A DNA stretch of 64,000 nt from Ornithinibacillus scapharcae TW25 (lineage in GTDB: Bacteria > Bacillota > Bacilli > Bacillales > Amphibacillaceae). Shown here piece after piece: positions 53,618 through 62,135 of this stretch. The translations under genes and the position numbers were made by a program. Location of the stretch: NCBI RefSeq assembly GCF_000190475.1, contig NZ_AEWH01000052.1, positions 97,108 through 161,107 on the forward strand. Direction: 5' to 3'. The notes beneath the pieces are model-generated. The model did not search any database. It was not told the DNA's origin and was given only the letters and a program-made list of their open reading frames with translations. Position 1 is the stretch's first letter. Each line of letters starts with the position of its first letter.

Positions 53618-54091
53618 TTACAATATGCTTATTTTTTCACGAGTTCGGAATAATTTTTCATTTTGAGTTCGTTTTACTAATTCCTTCTTTAAGCGTGCAA
53701 GATTATCCTCCGATAACCATTCACCATGAAATTCAATCTCCTTATTATCCATTGTTTTAATGGTAATTAGTCTCTTGTCATTATCATGTACTTCCATACA
53801 ATATTCGATATCTTGATAGTTCACATATTTGCGGGGGGTAAATGGCCCCTGATTAATGATAAGGGCATCTGGTAGAAGAGTTACATAATCATAGTTGGAA
53901 CGATTCATATAGTACACACCTTGTAATACGCCAACTAATACTGGTATAAATCCGATGACAATAATCTCTAAAATAAAATCCTGCAAGCTAACCATTGCCA
54001 TAAACAAAGAAAATACCGCTACAATTGCAGATATGAATGCGTTATTAGCTTTTTTATTCCAATTATATGTTTCATCAAAACTAAATCCCAT
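53618..54091 (-). CDS. small membrane protein with PH-like C-terminal domain
   Basis: The 157-residue protein has two N-terminal membrane helices (FISAIVAVFSLFMAMVSL and FILEIIVIGFIPVLVGVLQGVYYM). They are followed by a cytoplasmic beta-rich domain (YDYVTLLPDALIINQGPFTPRKYVNYQDIEYCMEVHDNDKRLITIKTMDNKEIEFHGEWLSEDNLARLKKELVKR). That domain has the spacing of bacterial PH-like domains (bPH). No function is known. GGAGAGGG precedes the ATG. Confidence 0.65.
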   Translation of the reverse strand: MGFSFDETYNWNKKANNAFISAIVAVFSLFMAMVSLQDFILEIIVIGFIPVLVGVLQGVYYMNRSNYDYVTLLPDALIINQGPFTPRKYVNYQDIEYCMEVHDNDKRLITIKTMDNKEIEFHGEWLSEDNLARLKKELVKRTQNEKLFRTREKISIL

Positions 54092-54132
54092 TTAATCCCT
54101 CTCCTTATATATAGTTTATACGAAATTAACAG

Positions 54133-54160
54133 GAATCGGTTTCAATAAAATAACCGATTC
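54133..54160. terminator. hairpin in the 214-nt gap 54092-54305
   Basis: GAATCGGTT pairs with AACCGATTC around a 10-nt loop, and a further AATCGGTTAT copy lies at 54177-54186. Likely a terminator for the truncated gene upstream on the minus strand. Nothing else is seen in this gap. Confidence 0.45.
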
Positions 54161-54305
54161 TCCTCATTTGAAGAAAATCGGTTATACAATCTATTATAAA
54201 CAAACCCCTAATCTCATGAAGCCCTTCAGTGTTATAATCCAGTTGCCCCAAGATTACAACTAACCTTATTACGCGAAAGAATGATATCCTATATTTCTAG
54301 AAAGA

Positions 54306-54731
54306 TTATTGTAATACATTTTCTTTTTTAAGCATTGTCCCGGCTTTTGCATAGTTCTCGTGCCATGAGAAAGCTTTTTCTAGTATATGCGGAGTCTGCC
54401 CACCCCGTTCTAACGCTTCCTCATAGTATTCCCATAGTTGAGCTCTGTACATTGGATGTGCACAGTTTTCAATAATTAATGGGACTCTTTCTCTTGGTGC
54501 AAGACCACTTAAATCTGCATATCCTTGTTCCGTGACCACTACATCCACATCATGCTCCGAATGGTCTACATGCGATACAAAAGGAACTATACTAGAGATG
54601 TTTCCACCTTTAGCAACGGACTTCGTTACAAAAATCGCAAGTCTAGTATTACGCGCAAAGTCACCAGAACCACCAACGGCAATGGATATTTCGTCTGAAA
54701 AAATCTCTCCAATTATATCTAATATCTCCAT
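54306..54731 (-). pseudogene. C-terminal remnant of acetyl-CoA hydrolase/CoA-transferase (Cat1/ScpC-like)
   Basis: The 141 residues match only the end of this roughly 500-residue family: AVGGSGDFARNTRLAIFVTKSVAKGGNISSIVPFVSHVDHSEHDVDVVVTEQGYADLSGLAPRERVPLIIENCAHPMYR. The EQG(Y/V)AD motif is there, but the CoA-binding N-terminal domain and the catalytic Glu region are missing. Only 100 nt separate it from the next gene, so about 350 codons have been lost. A run of eight G (minus strand, 54742-54749 region) lies at the break. The remnant is unlikely to be functional. Confidence 0.8.
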
Positions 54732-54831
54732 TCGATAATCCCCCCCCGATGCTATACAAGACTATCAAGTATATTTTATCATGAGAAATATATAGATATG
54801 GCTCTAAGTCGCACCCAAAGCCATGCTGATT

Positions 54832-55122
54832 TTACTTCTCTAGTAAGACAAGTGTAAATTCACCGATAGAATTTTTCTCATATAAATTAGTAATAGAGGT
54901 ATAATAGTTCTCTATTTCAGCTTCTATTTCCAATTCCATATGAGGTACTTTCACTTGAAAGTTATTCTTATATAATTCTGTTGTTACATCATGGTATATT
55001 TCATGATTTACTTTAAACACTAACTCCAATTGTTGTAACCCTCTTCCATGTTTCTCTACTACCTTGTAGTCGATTTTCTCTACCTTTAAAGCTAAGTCAT
55101 TAATCCAGACTATTGAATCCAT
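54832..55122 (-). CDS. ykvR: DUF3219 family protein (YkvR-like), 96 aa
   Basis: The small soluble protein reads MDSIVWINDLALKVEKIDYKVVE, then LELVFKVNHEIYHDVTTELYKNNFQVKVPHMELEIEAEIENYYTSITNLYEK. This matches the DUF3219/YkvR pattern of Bacillaceae in length and in the YTSxTNLYE segment. No function is known. The ATG at 55122 is used: TAGGTGAG is upstream, and it starts 19 nt after the preceding gene ends, whereas a start at 55170 would overlap that gene. Confidence 0.75.
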   Translation of the reverse strand: MDSIVWINDLALKVEKIDYKVVEKHGRGLQQLELVFKVNHEIYHDVTTELYKNNFQVKVPHMELEIEAEIENYYTSITNLYEKNSIGEFTLVLLEK

Positions 55123-55141
55123 AATCTCACCTAAATTCGTA

Positions 55142-55621
55142 TTAGTTTTTAAATGTATCCGGCATAACAACCGCTACAACCTCACCCTTTACACAGCATA
55201 ACTCCTCAGCATAGACTTCAACCAGTACTCGAAACTTCTTCGGGTGGATTTCCTCTACGCTCCCTATCGCTCTTAAATCTACACCAAGTGGAGTTGGTTT
55301 TAAATAGTCCAGTTTTAGTGACGCTGTTACAAATCGTGGTGGTTCCACCCCATCCCCTGGTTCATGTCCATTTTTTCGATGTAATGCAAGTGCTGCAGAT
55401 CCTGTACCATGACAATCTACTAATGATGCGATCAGACCGCCATACACAAATCCAGGGACTGCTGTGTGTTCAGTTCTTGGTGTATAGTGGGTTACAGTAA
55501 ACTCCCCATCCCAACCTGTCCTTAAGTGAAGACCTTCATGATTTAATCTACCACAGCCATAACAATAGGAATAATCATCTGCATACTCATCTTGGATTGC
55601 ATGAAACACGTTATCTTTCAT
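55142..55621 (-). CDS. PaaI/YbgC-type hotdog thioesterase, 159 aa
   Basis: The hotdog-fold protein has an unusual N-terminal CYGCGRLNHEGLHLRTGWDGE segment. The core is VPGFVYGGLIASLVDCHGTGSAALAL (active-site helix with Asp) and TASLKLDYLKPTPLGVDLRAIGSVEE. Members hydrolyse acyl-CoA. The CxGCG segment, common in a subset of these proteins, might bind metal. It is followed in the same direction by the ykvR-type gene. Physiological substrate unknown and no visible link to the paa region. Confidence 0.78.
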   Translation of the reverse strand: MKDNVFHAIQDEYADDYSYCYGCGRLNHEGLHLRTGWDGEFTVTHYTPRTEHTAVPGFVYGGLIASLVDCHGTGSAALALHRKNGHEPGDGVEPPRFVTASLKLDYLKPTPLGVDLRAIGSVEEIHPKKFRVLVEVYAEELCCVKGEVVAVVMPDTFKN

Positions 55622-55763
55622 AATTCGTCCTCTCCTCCTAAGAATATCTTGTACAACTTCACCATATATATATTCCAGATGACAATATAGCCTTTTATCT
55701 ATATAATATACGTTATTAGATGTCGCAACAATTTTAAAAATTTAAACAATGAAAGGTGAGCGT

Positions 55764-56636
55764 ATGGGAAAGCGAATTTTTTACTTTTTACTATCTAACG
55801 CCCTAGTATTACTTACAATTAGTGTTATTTTCTATGTATTTGGTGTAGGAAACTATATTACTAGTGATGGAATTGATTTGGTTGCACTACTAATTTTTAG
55901 TGCTATCATCGGTTTTACAGGTTCATTCATTTCACTAGCTATGTCTCGCTGGATGGCGAAAAGAATGATGGGAGTTCAGGTGATAGACACGAACGGTCCT
56001 ATGAACGACCTTGAAAGAGCTGTTGTAGAAAAGGTTCATCGATTATCACGAGCTGCTGGATTAATGCATATGCCAGAAGTGGGAATCTATCATTCCCCTG
56101 AAGTTAATGCATTTGCAACTGGACCTTCTAAAAAGCGTTCTTTAGTGGCGGTTTCAACTGGTTTACTGGAAGAAATGGATGATGATGCTGTTGAAGGAGT
56201 TATTGCACACGAAGTTGCACATATTGCAAATGGTGATATGGTAACCATGACACTTCTACAGGGAATCGTGAATACTTTCGTTGTATTCCTATCTCGTATC
56301 GTAGCTTATGCCGTTTCACGTTTCGTTAAAGAAGAGCTAGCACCAATTGTTCATTTTATAGCGGTGTTTGTTTTCCAAATTATCTTCTCCATTTTGGGAA
56401 GCTTAGTAGTTTACGCATATTCACGCCATCGTGAATACCATGCAGACCGTGGCGGTGCTGACCTTGCAGGTAAAGATAAAATGCGTCATGCACTTGAAAG
56501 TCTAAAAGCATATACAAATCGCATTAAAGGTGGCGAGGACACATCCATTGCAACCTTAAAAATTAATAACAGACGGAAGTCATCTATCTTCTCTACACAT
56601 CCGGATTTAGACGAACGTATTAAACGTTTAGCATAA
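55764..56636 (+). CDS. htpX: membrane zinc metalloprotease HtpX
   Basis: The 290-residue M48 protease has two N-terminal membrane helices and two more after the active site. The zinc motif is HEVAH in [16 protein letters not shown], with the third ligand Glu in [18 protein letters not shown]. HtpX degrades misfolded membrane proteins under stress. The ATG at 55764 (MGKRIF) is used because AAAGGTG is six nt upstream; ATG 55749 lies before that site. Monocistronic with a clear terminator. Confidence 0.93.
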   Translation: MGKRIFYFLLSNALVLLTISVIFYVFGVGNYITSDGIDLVALLIFSAIIGFTGSFISLAMSRWMAKRMMGVQVIDTNGPMNDLERAVVEKVHRLSRAAGLMHMPEVGIYHSPEVNAFATGPSKKRSLVAVSTGLLEEMDDDAVEGVIAHEVAHIANGDMVTMTLLQGIVNTFVVFLSRIVAYAVSRFVKEELAPIVHFIAVFVFQIIFSILGSLVVYAYSRHREYHADRGGADLAGKDKMRHALESLKAYTNRIKGGEDTSIATLKINNRRKSSIFSTHPDLDERIKRLA

Positions 56637-56643
56637 TAATTTT

Positions 56644-56678
56644 GGAATGTTCCCTTATACAAGGAACATTCCTTTTTT
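56644..56678 (+). terminator. terminator of htpX
   Basis: GGAATGTTCC pairs with GGAACATTCC around a 9-nt loop, followed by TTTTTT. Confidence 0.9.
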
Positions 56679-56743
56679 AGTTACACACTTTTAGGCCAAT
56701 ACATACATATATTTACCATATATAACGGAAACGAGGTGAAATA

Positions 56744-57424
56744 ATGTACTTCCAACCCATCCCTTCCCAACGGTTTACCTATTCACAGAGACAATCACAA
56801 AATAAATTAAAAGTTTTTGGTGAAGCAACTATACTCGCGGAGCCTAATGAGGCAGTCGTCACTTTAGGAGTGATAACAGAAAATGAAAATTTACAGGAAG
56901 CACTGGCTACCAACTCGCAGACAATAAATAATGTTATCCAGGCAATACGTAATAGTGGTATCCCTCAAGAATCTTTCCAAACCACTGATTTCCATATTGA
57001 TTTAAACTATGATTTTCAAGATGGTGTTCAGACATTTAGAGGATACCGTGTTACTCATCTACTTACAATACGTATTTCTAATATTGAAAAGGTTGGGGAA
57101 ATTGTGGATATAGCTGTGGATAATGGTGCTAATACGGTTCGAAACGTCCAATTATCTCTAGCTAATCCACAACAACACTACAATGAGGCACTTACCTTAG
57201 CGATAATAAACGCCCAGGAAAAGGCGGCGGCAGTAGCCGATACATTAGGTGTCTCTATCCACACCATACCCACAAGTGTAAAGGAAATATCCACTATCCC
57301 ACCAGATCAACCACGCCCATTTGTACTCGGGGTTTCATCTGAAAATATCTCTTCCACTCCAATTGAAGCCGGACAATTAGAGATTGTAGCAAGAGTAGAA
57401 GCAGATTTTCATTATCAGAAATAA
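56744..57424 (+). CDS. SIMPL-domain (DUF541) protein
   Basis: The 226-residue protein is a single SIMPL domain (LKVFGEATILAEPNEAVVTLGVITENENLQEALATNSQTINNVIQAIRNSGIPQESFQTTDFHIDL...FRGYRVTHLLTIRI). The second half reads LTLAIINAQEKAAAVADTLGV. Most SIMPL proteins are exported, but no signal peptide is present here; the first 20 residues are polar. Role unknown. The stop codon lies in the 5' arm of the terminator. Confidence 0.82.
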   Translation: MYFQPIPSQRFTYSQRQSQNKLKVFGEATILAEPNEAVVTLGVITENENLQEALATNSQTINNVIQAIRNSGIPQESFQTTDFHIDLNYDFQDGVQTFRGYRVTHLLTIRISNIEKVGEIVDIAVDNGANTVRNVQLSLANPQQHYNEALTLAIINAQEKAAAVADTLGVSIHTIPTSVKEISTIPPDQPRPFVLGVSSENISSTPIEAGQLEIVARVEADFHYQK

Positions 57425-57453
57425 ACCCAGGGAAGGTGGTCTTCCCTGGGTTT
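57423..57453. terminator. terminator of the SIMPL gene
   Basis: A 13-bp perfect stem (AAACCCAGGGAAG / CTTCCCTGGGTTT) with a GTGGT loop, overlapping the SIMPL stop codon. It faces the converging repeat-protein gene. Confidence 0.75.
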
Positions 57454-57468
57454 ACCCTAATCGTGATG

Positions 57469-58242
57469 TTAATGCAGATGCTCTAAATAGAATTTATCCT
57501 TATTATCTTCAAAAGGAAATACTTTTAGCTGTTTAGCTTCCTCTGCATAATTCGTAAAAATCTCATTAAGAATATCATTTGGATTCTTATCTTCTGTATC
57601 GATACCTAACTTTTCCGCTGATTCGTATATTTTTGCTTCATGAATTTCCATGACGATATCATGAGGCTTTTTCCCATTGGTTTCTACACCATAAGATGCT
57701 GCTTCTTCTTCCAAGATAGCCATTTTAACTTCCCTTAGAAGTTGCTTGGTTTCTTTCCCTTTGGTTTCAATGCCAAGTTCTTCCGCTTTTTTTGCAAGCT
57801 TGGCAACCATTACTTCCTGTGCTAATTCATCAGGATTCTTCCCTTCTGTATCAATCCCTAATTCGTCCGCTTCCTTTACAACCTTTTGATGATGGATTTC
57901 TTTTGCAACTTCTTTCAAATCCTTACCTTCTACATCTATTCCCAATTCCACTGCCTTTTTCAGTAATTTTGCTTGTTTTACTTCTTTAGCAATTTCCGCT
58001 AATTCTTTTCCTTCTGTTTCTATTCCCAATTCCTTAGCACTATACTTAATCCATGATTCGTGCTTATGTATTCCTTCTTTTGAATCATCTTTATTTTCAT
58101 CGTTTTCTTCGGACTTCTTAATTAAATCTAACCAGACATTTCCTTTTTCTTGCTCTCCCTCCGATTCACCAAATACGAGAGAGGCTTGCCAAAAAATAGC
58201 TAGCAAAGCCGCTACGATGATCACCATAAATCTTTGCTTCAT
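57469..58242 (-). CDS. secreted protein with six 28-residue tandem repeats
   Basis: I recognise no family. A signal peptide (MKQRFMVIIVAALLAIFWQASLVFG) is followed by an acidic linker. Six degenerate repeats then have the consensus A-x-E-L-G-I-D-T-E-G-K-x-x-x-E-I-A-K-E-V-x-x-A-K-L-x-K-K, with short helices on either side of a G-I-(D/E)-(T/V)-(E/K)-G-K turn. The tail is acidic and His-rich at the end. The start is uncertain: ATG 58242 is preferred, with AAAAGG upstream; ATG 58254 is the alternative. It is probably exported or lipid-free and surface-associated. Confidence 0.65.
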   Translation of the reverse strand: MKQRFMVIIVAALLAIFWQASLVFGESEGEQEKGNVWLDLIKKSEENDENKDDSKEGIHKHESWIKYSAKELGIETEGKELAEIAKEVKQAKLLKKAVELGIDVEGKDLKEVAKEIHHQKVVKEADELGIDTEGKNPDELAQEVMVAKLAKKAEELGIETKGKETKQLLREVKMAILEEEAASYGVETNGKKPHDIVMEIHEAKIYESAEKLGIDTEDKNPNDILNEIFTNYAEEAKQLKVFPFEDNKDKFYLEHLH

Positions 58243-58406
58243 CAACCTTTTCATCCTTTCTATGTTAGTCTTCTTTATGACTTCAATTGTTACTATTTCC
58301 CAAAACTGAAAATCCATGTTTAAAAGTTGCAATTTTTGCGCCAAAAATCAGACAACATTTATTTTTCTACTAGTCTAACAATCATTTATTTGTTACTCTT
58401 AAAGAT

Positions 58407-58419
58407 GGAAAGCGTTTCC
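58407..58419. promoter_or_regulatory. cre-like palindrome upstream of the NDH-2-like gene
   Basis: GGAAAGCGTTTCC is close to the alternative cre consensus TGAAARCGYTTTCA, with changes at the ends. It lies about 65 bp upstream of the start codon. Weak candidate. Confidence 0.35.
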
Positions 58420-58482
58420 GAAATAATATATCCCAAATACTAGCAATCTAGTTTTCTTCCAGGGGATGGGGGTAAAATAAAG

Positions 58483-59544
58483 ATGAAAAACTTAGTAATC
58501 GTTGGTGGCGGGTATGGCGGTATTAAAGTCGCTCTAGGTTTAGTTGAGAAGGGGCTGCCAGAAGACGTTAACTTAACAGTAGTTGATAGAAATCCATATC
58601 AATCGCTAAAGACCGAATTTTATACGATTGCAGCAGGTACAGTTGCTGATCGTGATGTTCGTGTAGATTTTCCAAAGCACGAGCATATTCAGTACATTTA
58701 TGGAGAAATCGATAAAATTGATGCTGAAAATCAGCAAATCGTATTCCATGACCGAAGTGATCACGTACCGTATGATTTCTTAGTTGTGGCTTTAGGTTGC
58801 GAGGATAATTATCATGGTATTGAAGGGGCAGATATGTATACGGAAAGTGTACAGACCTTTGCTAAAGCTCGAAAAACCGGAATGGCCGTTGGAAATCTAA
58901 AGGCTAATGGAAAGGTTACTATTGTCGGAGCAGGCTTAAGTGGTATTGAAGTAGCATCCGAGATTCGCGAGAGCAGAGAAGACCTTAATATACGGTTATT
59001 AGATCGAGGTAGTTCTGTTTTAAGAGCATTCGATCCACGTATTCAAGGATATGTGGCCGAGTGGTTTAATAAGAATGATGTTGAGGTTCTACACCACGCA
59101 AATGTAGAATACGTGGAAAAAGACGGCGTATGTAATAATGGTGTATGTTTTGTAAACGATGTCACCATATGGACTGCTGGAGTTCGACCTAGTAAGGTAG
59201 TTCGGGAATTGCCTTTTAAAAAGGATCGTCAAGAGAAAATAATCGTTAATGAATTCTTCCAAGTACCGGAACAGCCGAATGTATATGTCATTGGGGATTG
59301 TGCATCTTCTATACATTCTCCAAGTGCACAACTGGCGGGAATTCAAGGGGAACAAACTGCAGCAATACTTCATTGTATTTTACGTAACAAAGAACCGAAG
59401 AAACCAAAGGAAATTCGCCTAAAAGGAACACTTGGATCCCTCGGCAAAAACGATGGTTTCGGCAATATGATGAATCAGCCACTAACTGGTATTGTGCCTA
59501 GATTAGTGAAATCTGGTGTATTGTGGTTAAACAAACGCCATTAA
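58483..59544 (+). CDS. yutJ: type II NADH dehydrogenase-like flavoprotein (YutJ-like)
   Basis: The 353-residue FAD/NAD(P) oxidoreductase has the first FAD loop LVIVGGGYGGIKVALGL, the NAD loop VTIVGAGLSGIEVASEI, and the second FAD motif NVYVIGDCASS. It follows the pattern of B. subtilis YutJ (close to 355 residues). Unlike true NDH-2 it lacks an obvious C-terminal amphipathic membrane anchor, although it ends with a short SGVLWLNKRH. It may oxidise NADH or act on another acceptor. Monocistronic. Confidence 0.82.
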   Translation: MKNLVIVGGGYGGIKVALGLVEKGLPEDVNLTVVDRNPYQSLKTEFYTIAAGTVADRDVRVDFPKHEHIQYIYGEIDKIDAENQQIVFHDRSDHVPYDFLVVALGCEDNYHGIEGADMYTESVQTFAKARKTGMAVGNLKANGKVTIVGAGLSGIEVASEIRESREDLNIRLLDRGSSVLRAFDPRIQGYVAEWFNKNDVEVLHHANVEYVEKDGVCNNGVCFVNDVTIWTAGVRPSKVVRELPFKKDRQEKIIVNEFFQVPEQPNVYVIGDCASSIHSPSAQLAGIQGEQTAAILHCILRNKEPKKPKEIRLKGTLGSLGKNDGFGNMMNQPLTGIVPRLVKSGVLWLNKRH

Positions 59545-59570
59545 CTATTATTTAAATCACAAATGAAAAT

Positions 59571-59612
59571 AGTGGCTTCTCATGGGGGATATATTTTCCA
59601 CAAGAAGCCACT
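59571..59612. terminator. bidirectional terminator after the yutJ-type gene
   Basis: AGTGGCTTCT pairs with AGAAGCCACT across a 22-nt loop, with A/T-rich flanks extending the stem. Confidence 0.7.
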
Positions 59613-59652
59613 TATTTAATATAAAAATCAAAGAGCAACTTTACGATACCAC

Positions 59653-60417
59653 TTATTCTATATCTTTATCATTTTTAGAGGGCTCTCTTTTTTGACTTAA
59701 CATCATCCATGCTACTGGTTTTTCTGATCCAGTTAAAAATTTATAAATATAAGAAGATGTAAGCTTATAGCTCTCTTCAATCTTGTCTGCTATAAAACTT
59801 GTTCTCTCAAACAGAATGGAACGAAGATTATCCAATTGACGATTAGATTTTTCCATTAATGCCTCATGGTTTTCTAAGTGCTGGATAACATTATCATGAT
59901 TATCGCTTTGTGTTGCTACCTTTTCAACCATTATATCCTGTTTATTAGCTAAATCACTCATCTTTCCTGAGAGTTCGCGATTTACCTTTTCATATTTCAT
60001 CAATTGCTCCATAATCTCTCCATTCGATTGATGAATACGATGTATTTCATCTAAAATTTCCTGATTGATGGAGCTATTCTCTGTAACGATTCGGTGAAGC
60101 TCTTGACTATTATTCTCTAATATCGTGATCCACTCCCTCGTTTGCTTTTCAAATTGATAATGCCTGTTACTATTATCCTTTAACTCTACTACATCCAAAA
60201 CAATTTCTTGCCATCTTTTCTCTTCATGTAATCGTTGTTCTTGCATGTTCGCTTTCATCTTTTTTAATGCTGTCTGAAAGGATTCATTAACCTTTGATTG
60301 TTCCTGAAGCATTTCTTTCCAATAATCCGATTTAAAATATTCTTGGTTTGGCTCTTGCATGGGATGACTATTTTTAAATAATGTTGGATGTGAATTAGTA
60401 TTGATGTATAAACCCAT
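59653..60417 (-). CDS. hypothetical coiled-coil protein, 254 aa
   Basis: No family was recognised. Residues about 35-205 are almost all heptad-like coiled coil (VNESFQTALKKMKANMQEQRLHEEKRWQEIV...LDEIHRIHQSNGEIMEQLMKYEKVNRELSGKMSDLANKQDIMVEKV). The end has a short helix with aromatic residues (SYKLTSSYIYKFLTG). There is no signal peptide or membrane helix. A structural or scaffold protein, possibly spore-associated, is plausible but unproven. GAGGGAGAGGGAA precedes the ATG. The gap 60418-60675 shows no feature except AT-rich sequence likely to hold the next promoter. Confidence 0.65.
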   Translation of the reverse strand: MGLYINTNSHPTLFKNSHPMQEPNQEYFKSDYWKEMLQEQSKVNESFQTALKKMKANMQEQRLHEEKRWQEIVLDVVELKDNSNRHYQFEKQTREWITILENNSQELHRIVTENSSINQEILDEIHRIHQSNGEIMEQLMKYEKVNRELSGKMSDLANKQDIMVEKVATQSDNHDNVIQHLENHEALMEKSNRQLDNLRSILFERTSFIADKIEESYKLTSSYIYKFLTGSEKPVAWMMLSQKREPSKNDKDIE

Positions 60418-60675
60418 GATTCCCTCTCCCTCATTCCAAAAGTTACGCTACTATATCTTATGCTTTCATGGAAAACTCGGGACATCATTTACAGTTATTA
60501 ATAAGAAATTCGCAAATCTAGCGCTCAATTATTATCAGACTTTTTAAAATTAATGTTATAATTTATTTGAAATAAATTTACAATTCCGAGCCTTTCCCCA
60601 TTATTTATTACATCTAAACGTCTATTTTTATCCCTTATTTTTTCTTTCTATGTTTTATTTGAAGGGTGGTCATAT

Positions 60676-61368
60676 ATGGATAATATTAAAGAAACAATTA
60701 AAGAAGTTGTATTATCAATTGTCCCAATTACAATCATTATTACCTTGCTTCAGTTCACCTTAATTTGGCTTCCAATGGAGGTGTTTTTCCAATTTCTTAT
60801 TGGGGCTGTAATGGTAGGAGTAGGACTCATCTTATTTTTATTAGGTGTTAGTGTAGGGTTACAGCCTGTTGGAGAACTAATTGGATCTGCACTTTCAAAA
60901 ACCAAAAAGGTATGGTTGATTGTGTTATTTGGATTTATATTAGGGATTGTCGTTACGATTGCTGAGCCGGATGTAAGAGTATTAGGGACTCAAGTAGATA
61001 CAGTTTCTGGCGGGGAAATTCCTCAGAATATATTAATTATGTCTGTTGCACTTGGAGTAGGTATCTTTGTAGCACTAGCAATGCTACGGATTATCCTGAA
61101 TGTAAATATCGTTTACTTATTAATAGTTGGCTATGCTATTGTATTCACTCTAGCTGCATTCACACCACCTAATTTTGTACCAATATCATTTGATTCAGGT
61201 GGGGTAACTACAGGACCATTGACAGTTCCTTTCATATTGGCTTTAGGTGTAGGGGTAGCTACTGTAATTCGCGGAAAGACTTCGACTAGTGATGGGTTTG
61301 GGTTAGTTGCACTTGCCTCTATTGGTCCAATCATATCCGTTCTAACGTTAGGGGTGATTTACGGATGA
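60676..61368 (+). CDS. DUF1538 membrane protein, first subunit
   Basis: The 230-residue protein has about seven membrane helices and the DUF1538 signatures GVSVGLQPVGELIGSALS, the acidic VTIAEPDVRVL, and PISFDSGGVTTGPLTVPFILALGVG. DUF1538 proteins in many bacteria carry two such halves in one chain; here the halves are separate genes. It overlaps the second gene as ATGA. The family is presumed to transport an unknown solute. The neighbouring tandem-PII protein is probably its regulator. Confidence 0.82.
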   Translation: MDNIKETIKEVVLSIVPITIIITLLQFTLIWLPMEVFFQFLIGAVMVGVGLILFLLGVSVGLQPVGELIGSALSKTKKVWLIVLFGFILGIVVTIAEPDVRVLGTQVDTVSGGEIPQNILIMSVALGVGIFVALAMLRIILNVNIVYLLIVGYAIVFTLAAFTPPNFVPISFDSGGVTTGPLTVPFILALGVGVATVIRGKTSTSDGFGLVALASIGPIISVLTLGVIYG

Positions 61369-62135
61369 ACCTAAATGTTTTTCACGGCTTTGGACATGTC
61401 ATGTTAGAAGTATTCAGTGCATTAGCTCCCCTAGCCCTCTTATTTTTATTCTTTCAGCTTTTCTTTTTAAGATTACCAATAAAACGATTATTGGATATTG
61501 GTGTTGGATTTATTCTCGCCTTCCTTGGATTATCGTTGTTCTTACAGGGGGTACATATTGGATTTCTACCAGTTGGCGAATTAATGGGTCAGAAACTAGG
61601 AACGCTATCGAACAAATGGATTCTTTTACCTATAGGCTTTATAATAGGGTTCTTTGTCATATATGCTGAACCAGCTGTTAGTGTGTTAATTAACCAAGTT
61701 GAAAAAGTATCTGGTGGATATATTCCTGGGAAGATTCTTTTATACACACTATCTATCGGTGTTGGTTTTGCTATTGTTGCAGCATTTATCCGGATTTTTC
61801 TTGGTATTTCCCTATGGTATTTTATCGTGCCAGGTTATATAATAGCACTAATCATGGTTCGGTTTTCATCTAAAACATTCACTTCAATTGCATTTGATTC
61901 CGGTGGAGTAGCAACTGGACCGATGACAGCAACCTTCTTACTTGCATTGTTTGTAGGAGTGGCATCCGTTACAGAAGGCAGGGATCCACTGCTTGATGGA
62001 TTCGGAATGGTTGCCCTAGTTGCTCTTGCCCCAATATTAAGTGTTCTAACACTTGGAGTCCTATTCAGTAGGAAGGAGAAGAAACAAGATGCCGCAAACC
62101 AAGCAGAATCAAAAGCTCATCATCACGATCGTTAA
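61365..62135 (+). CDS. DUF1538 membrane protein, second subunit
   Basis: The 256-residue protein is homologous to the product of the gene before it, with parallel motifs GVHIGFLPVGELMGQKLG, YAEPAVSVLINQVEKVSGGYIPG and SIAFDSGGVATGPMTATFLLALFVGVASV. It has about seven helices and a polar tail (RKEKKQDAANQAESKAHHHDR) that ends with a His stretch. The two halves likely form one transporter with inverted or pseudo-twofold symmetry. The last 47 nt overlap the start of the PII-like gene. Confidence 0.82.
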   Translation: MNLNVFHGFGHVMLEVFSALAPLALLFLFFQLFFLRLPIKRLLDIGVGFILAFLGLSLFLQGVHIGFLPVGELMGQKLGTLSNKWILLPIGFIIGFFVIYAEPAVSVLINQVEKVSGGYIPGKILLYTLSIGVGFAIVAAFIRIFLGISLWYFIVPGYIIALIMVRFSSKTFTSIAFDSGGVATGPMTATFLLALFVGVASVTEGRDPLLDGFGMVALVALAPILSVLTLGVLFSRKEKKQDAANQAESKAHHHDR

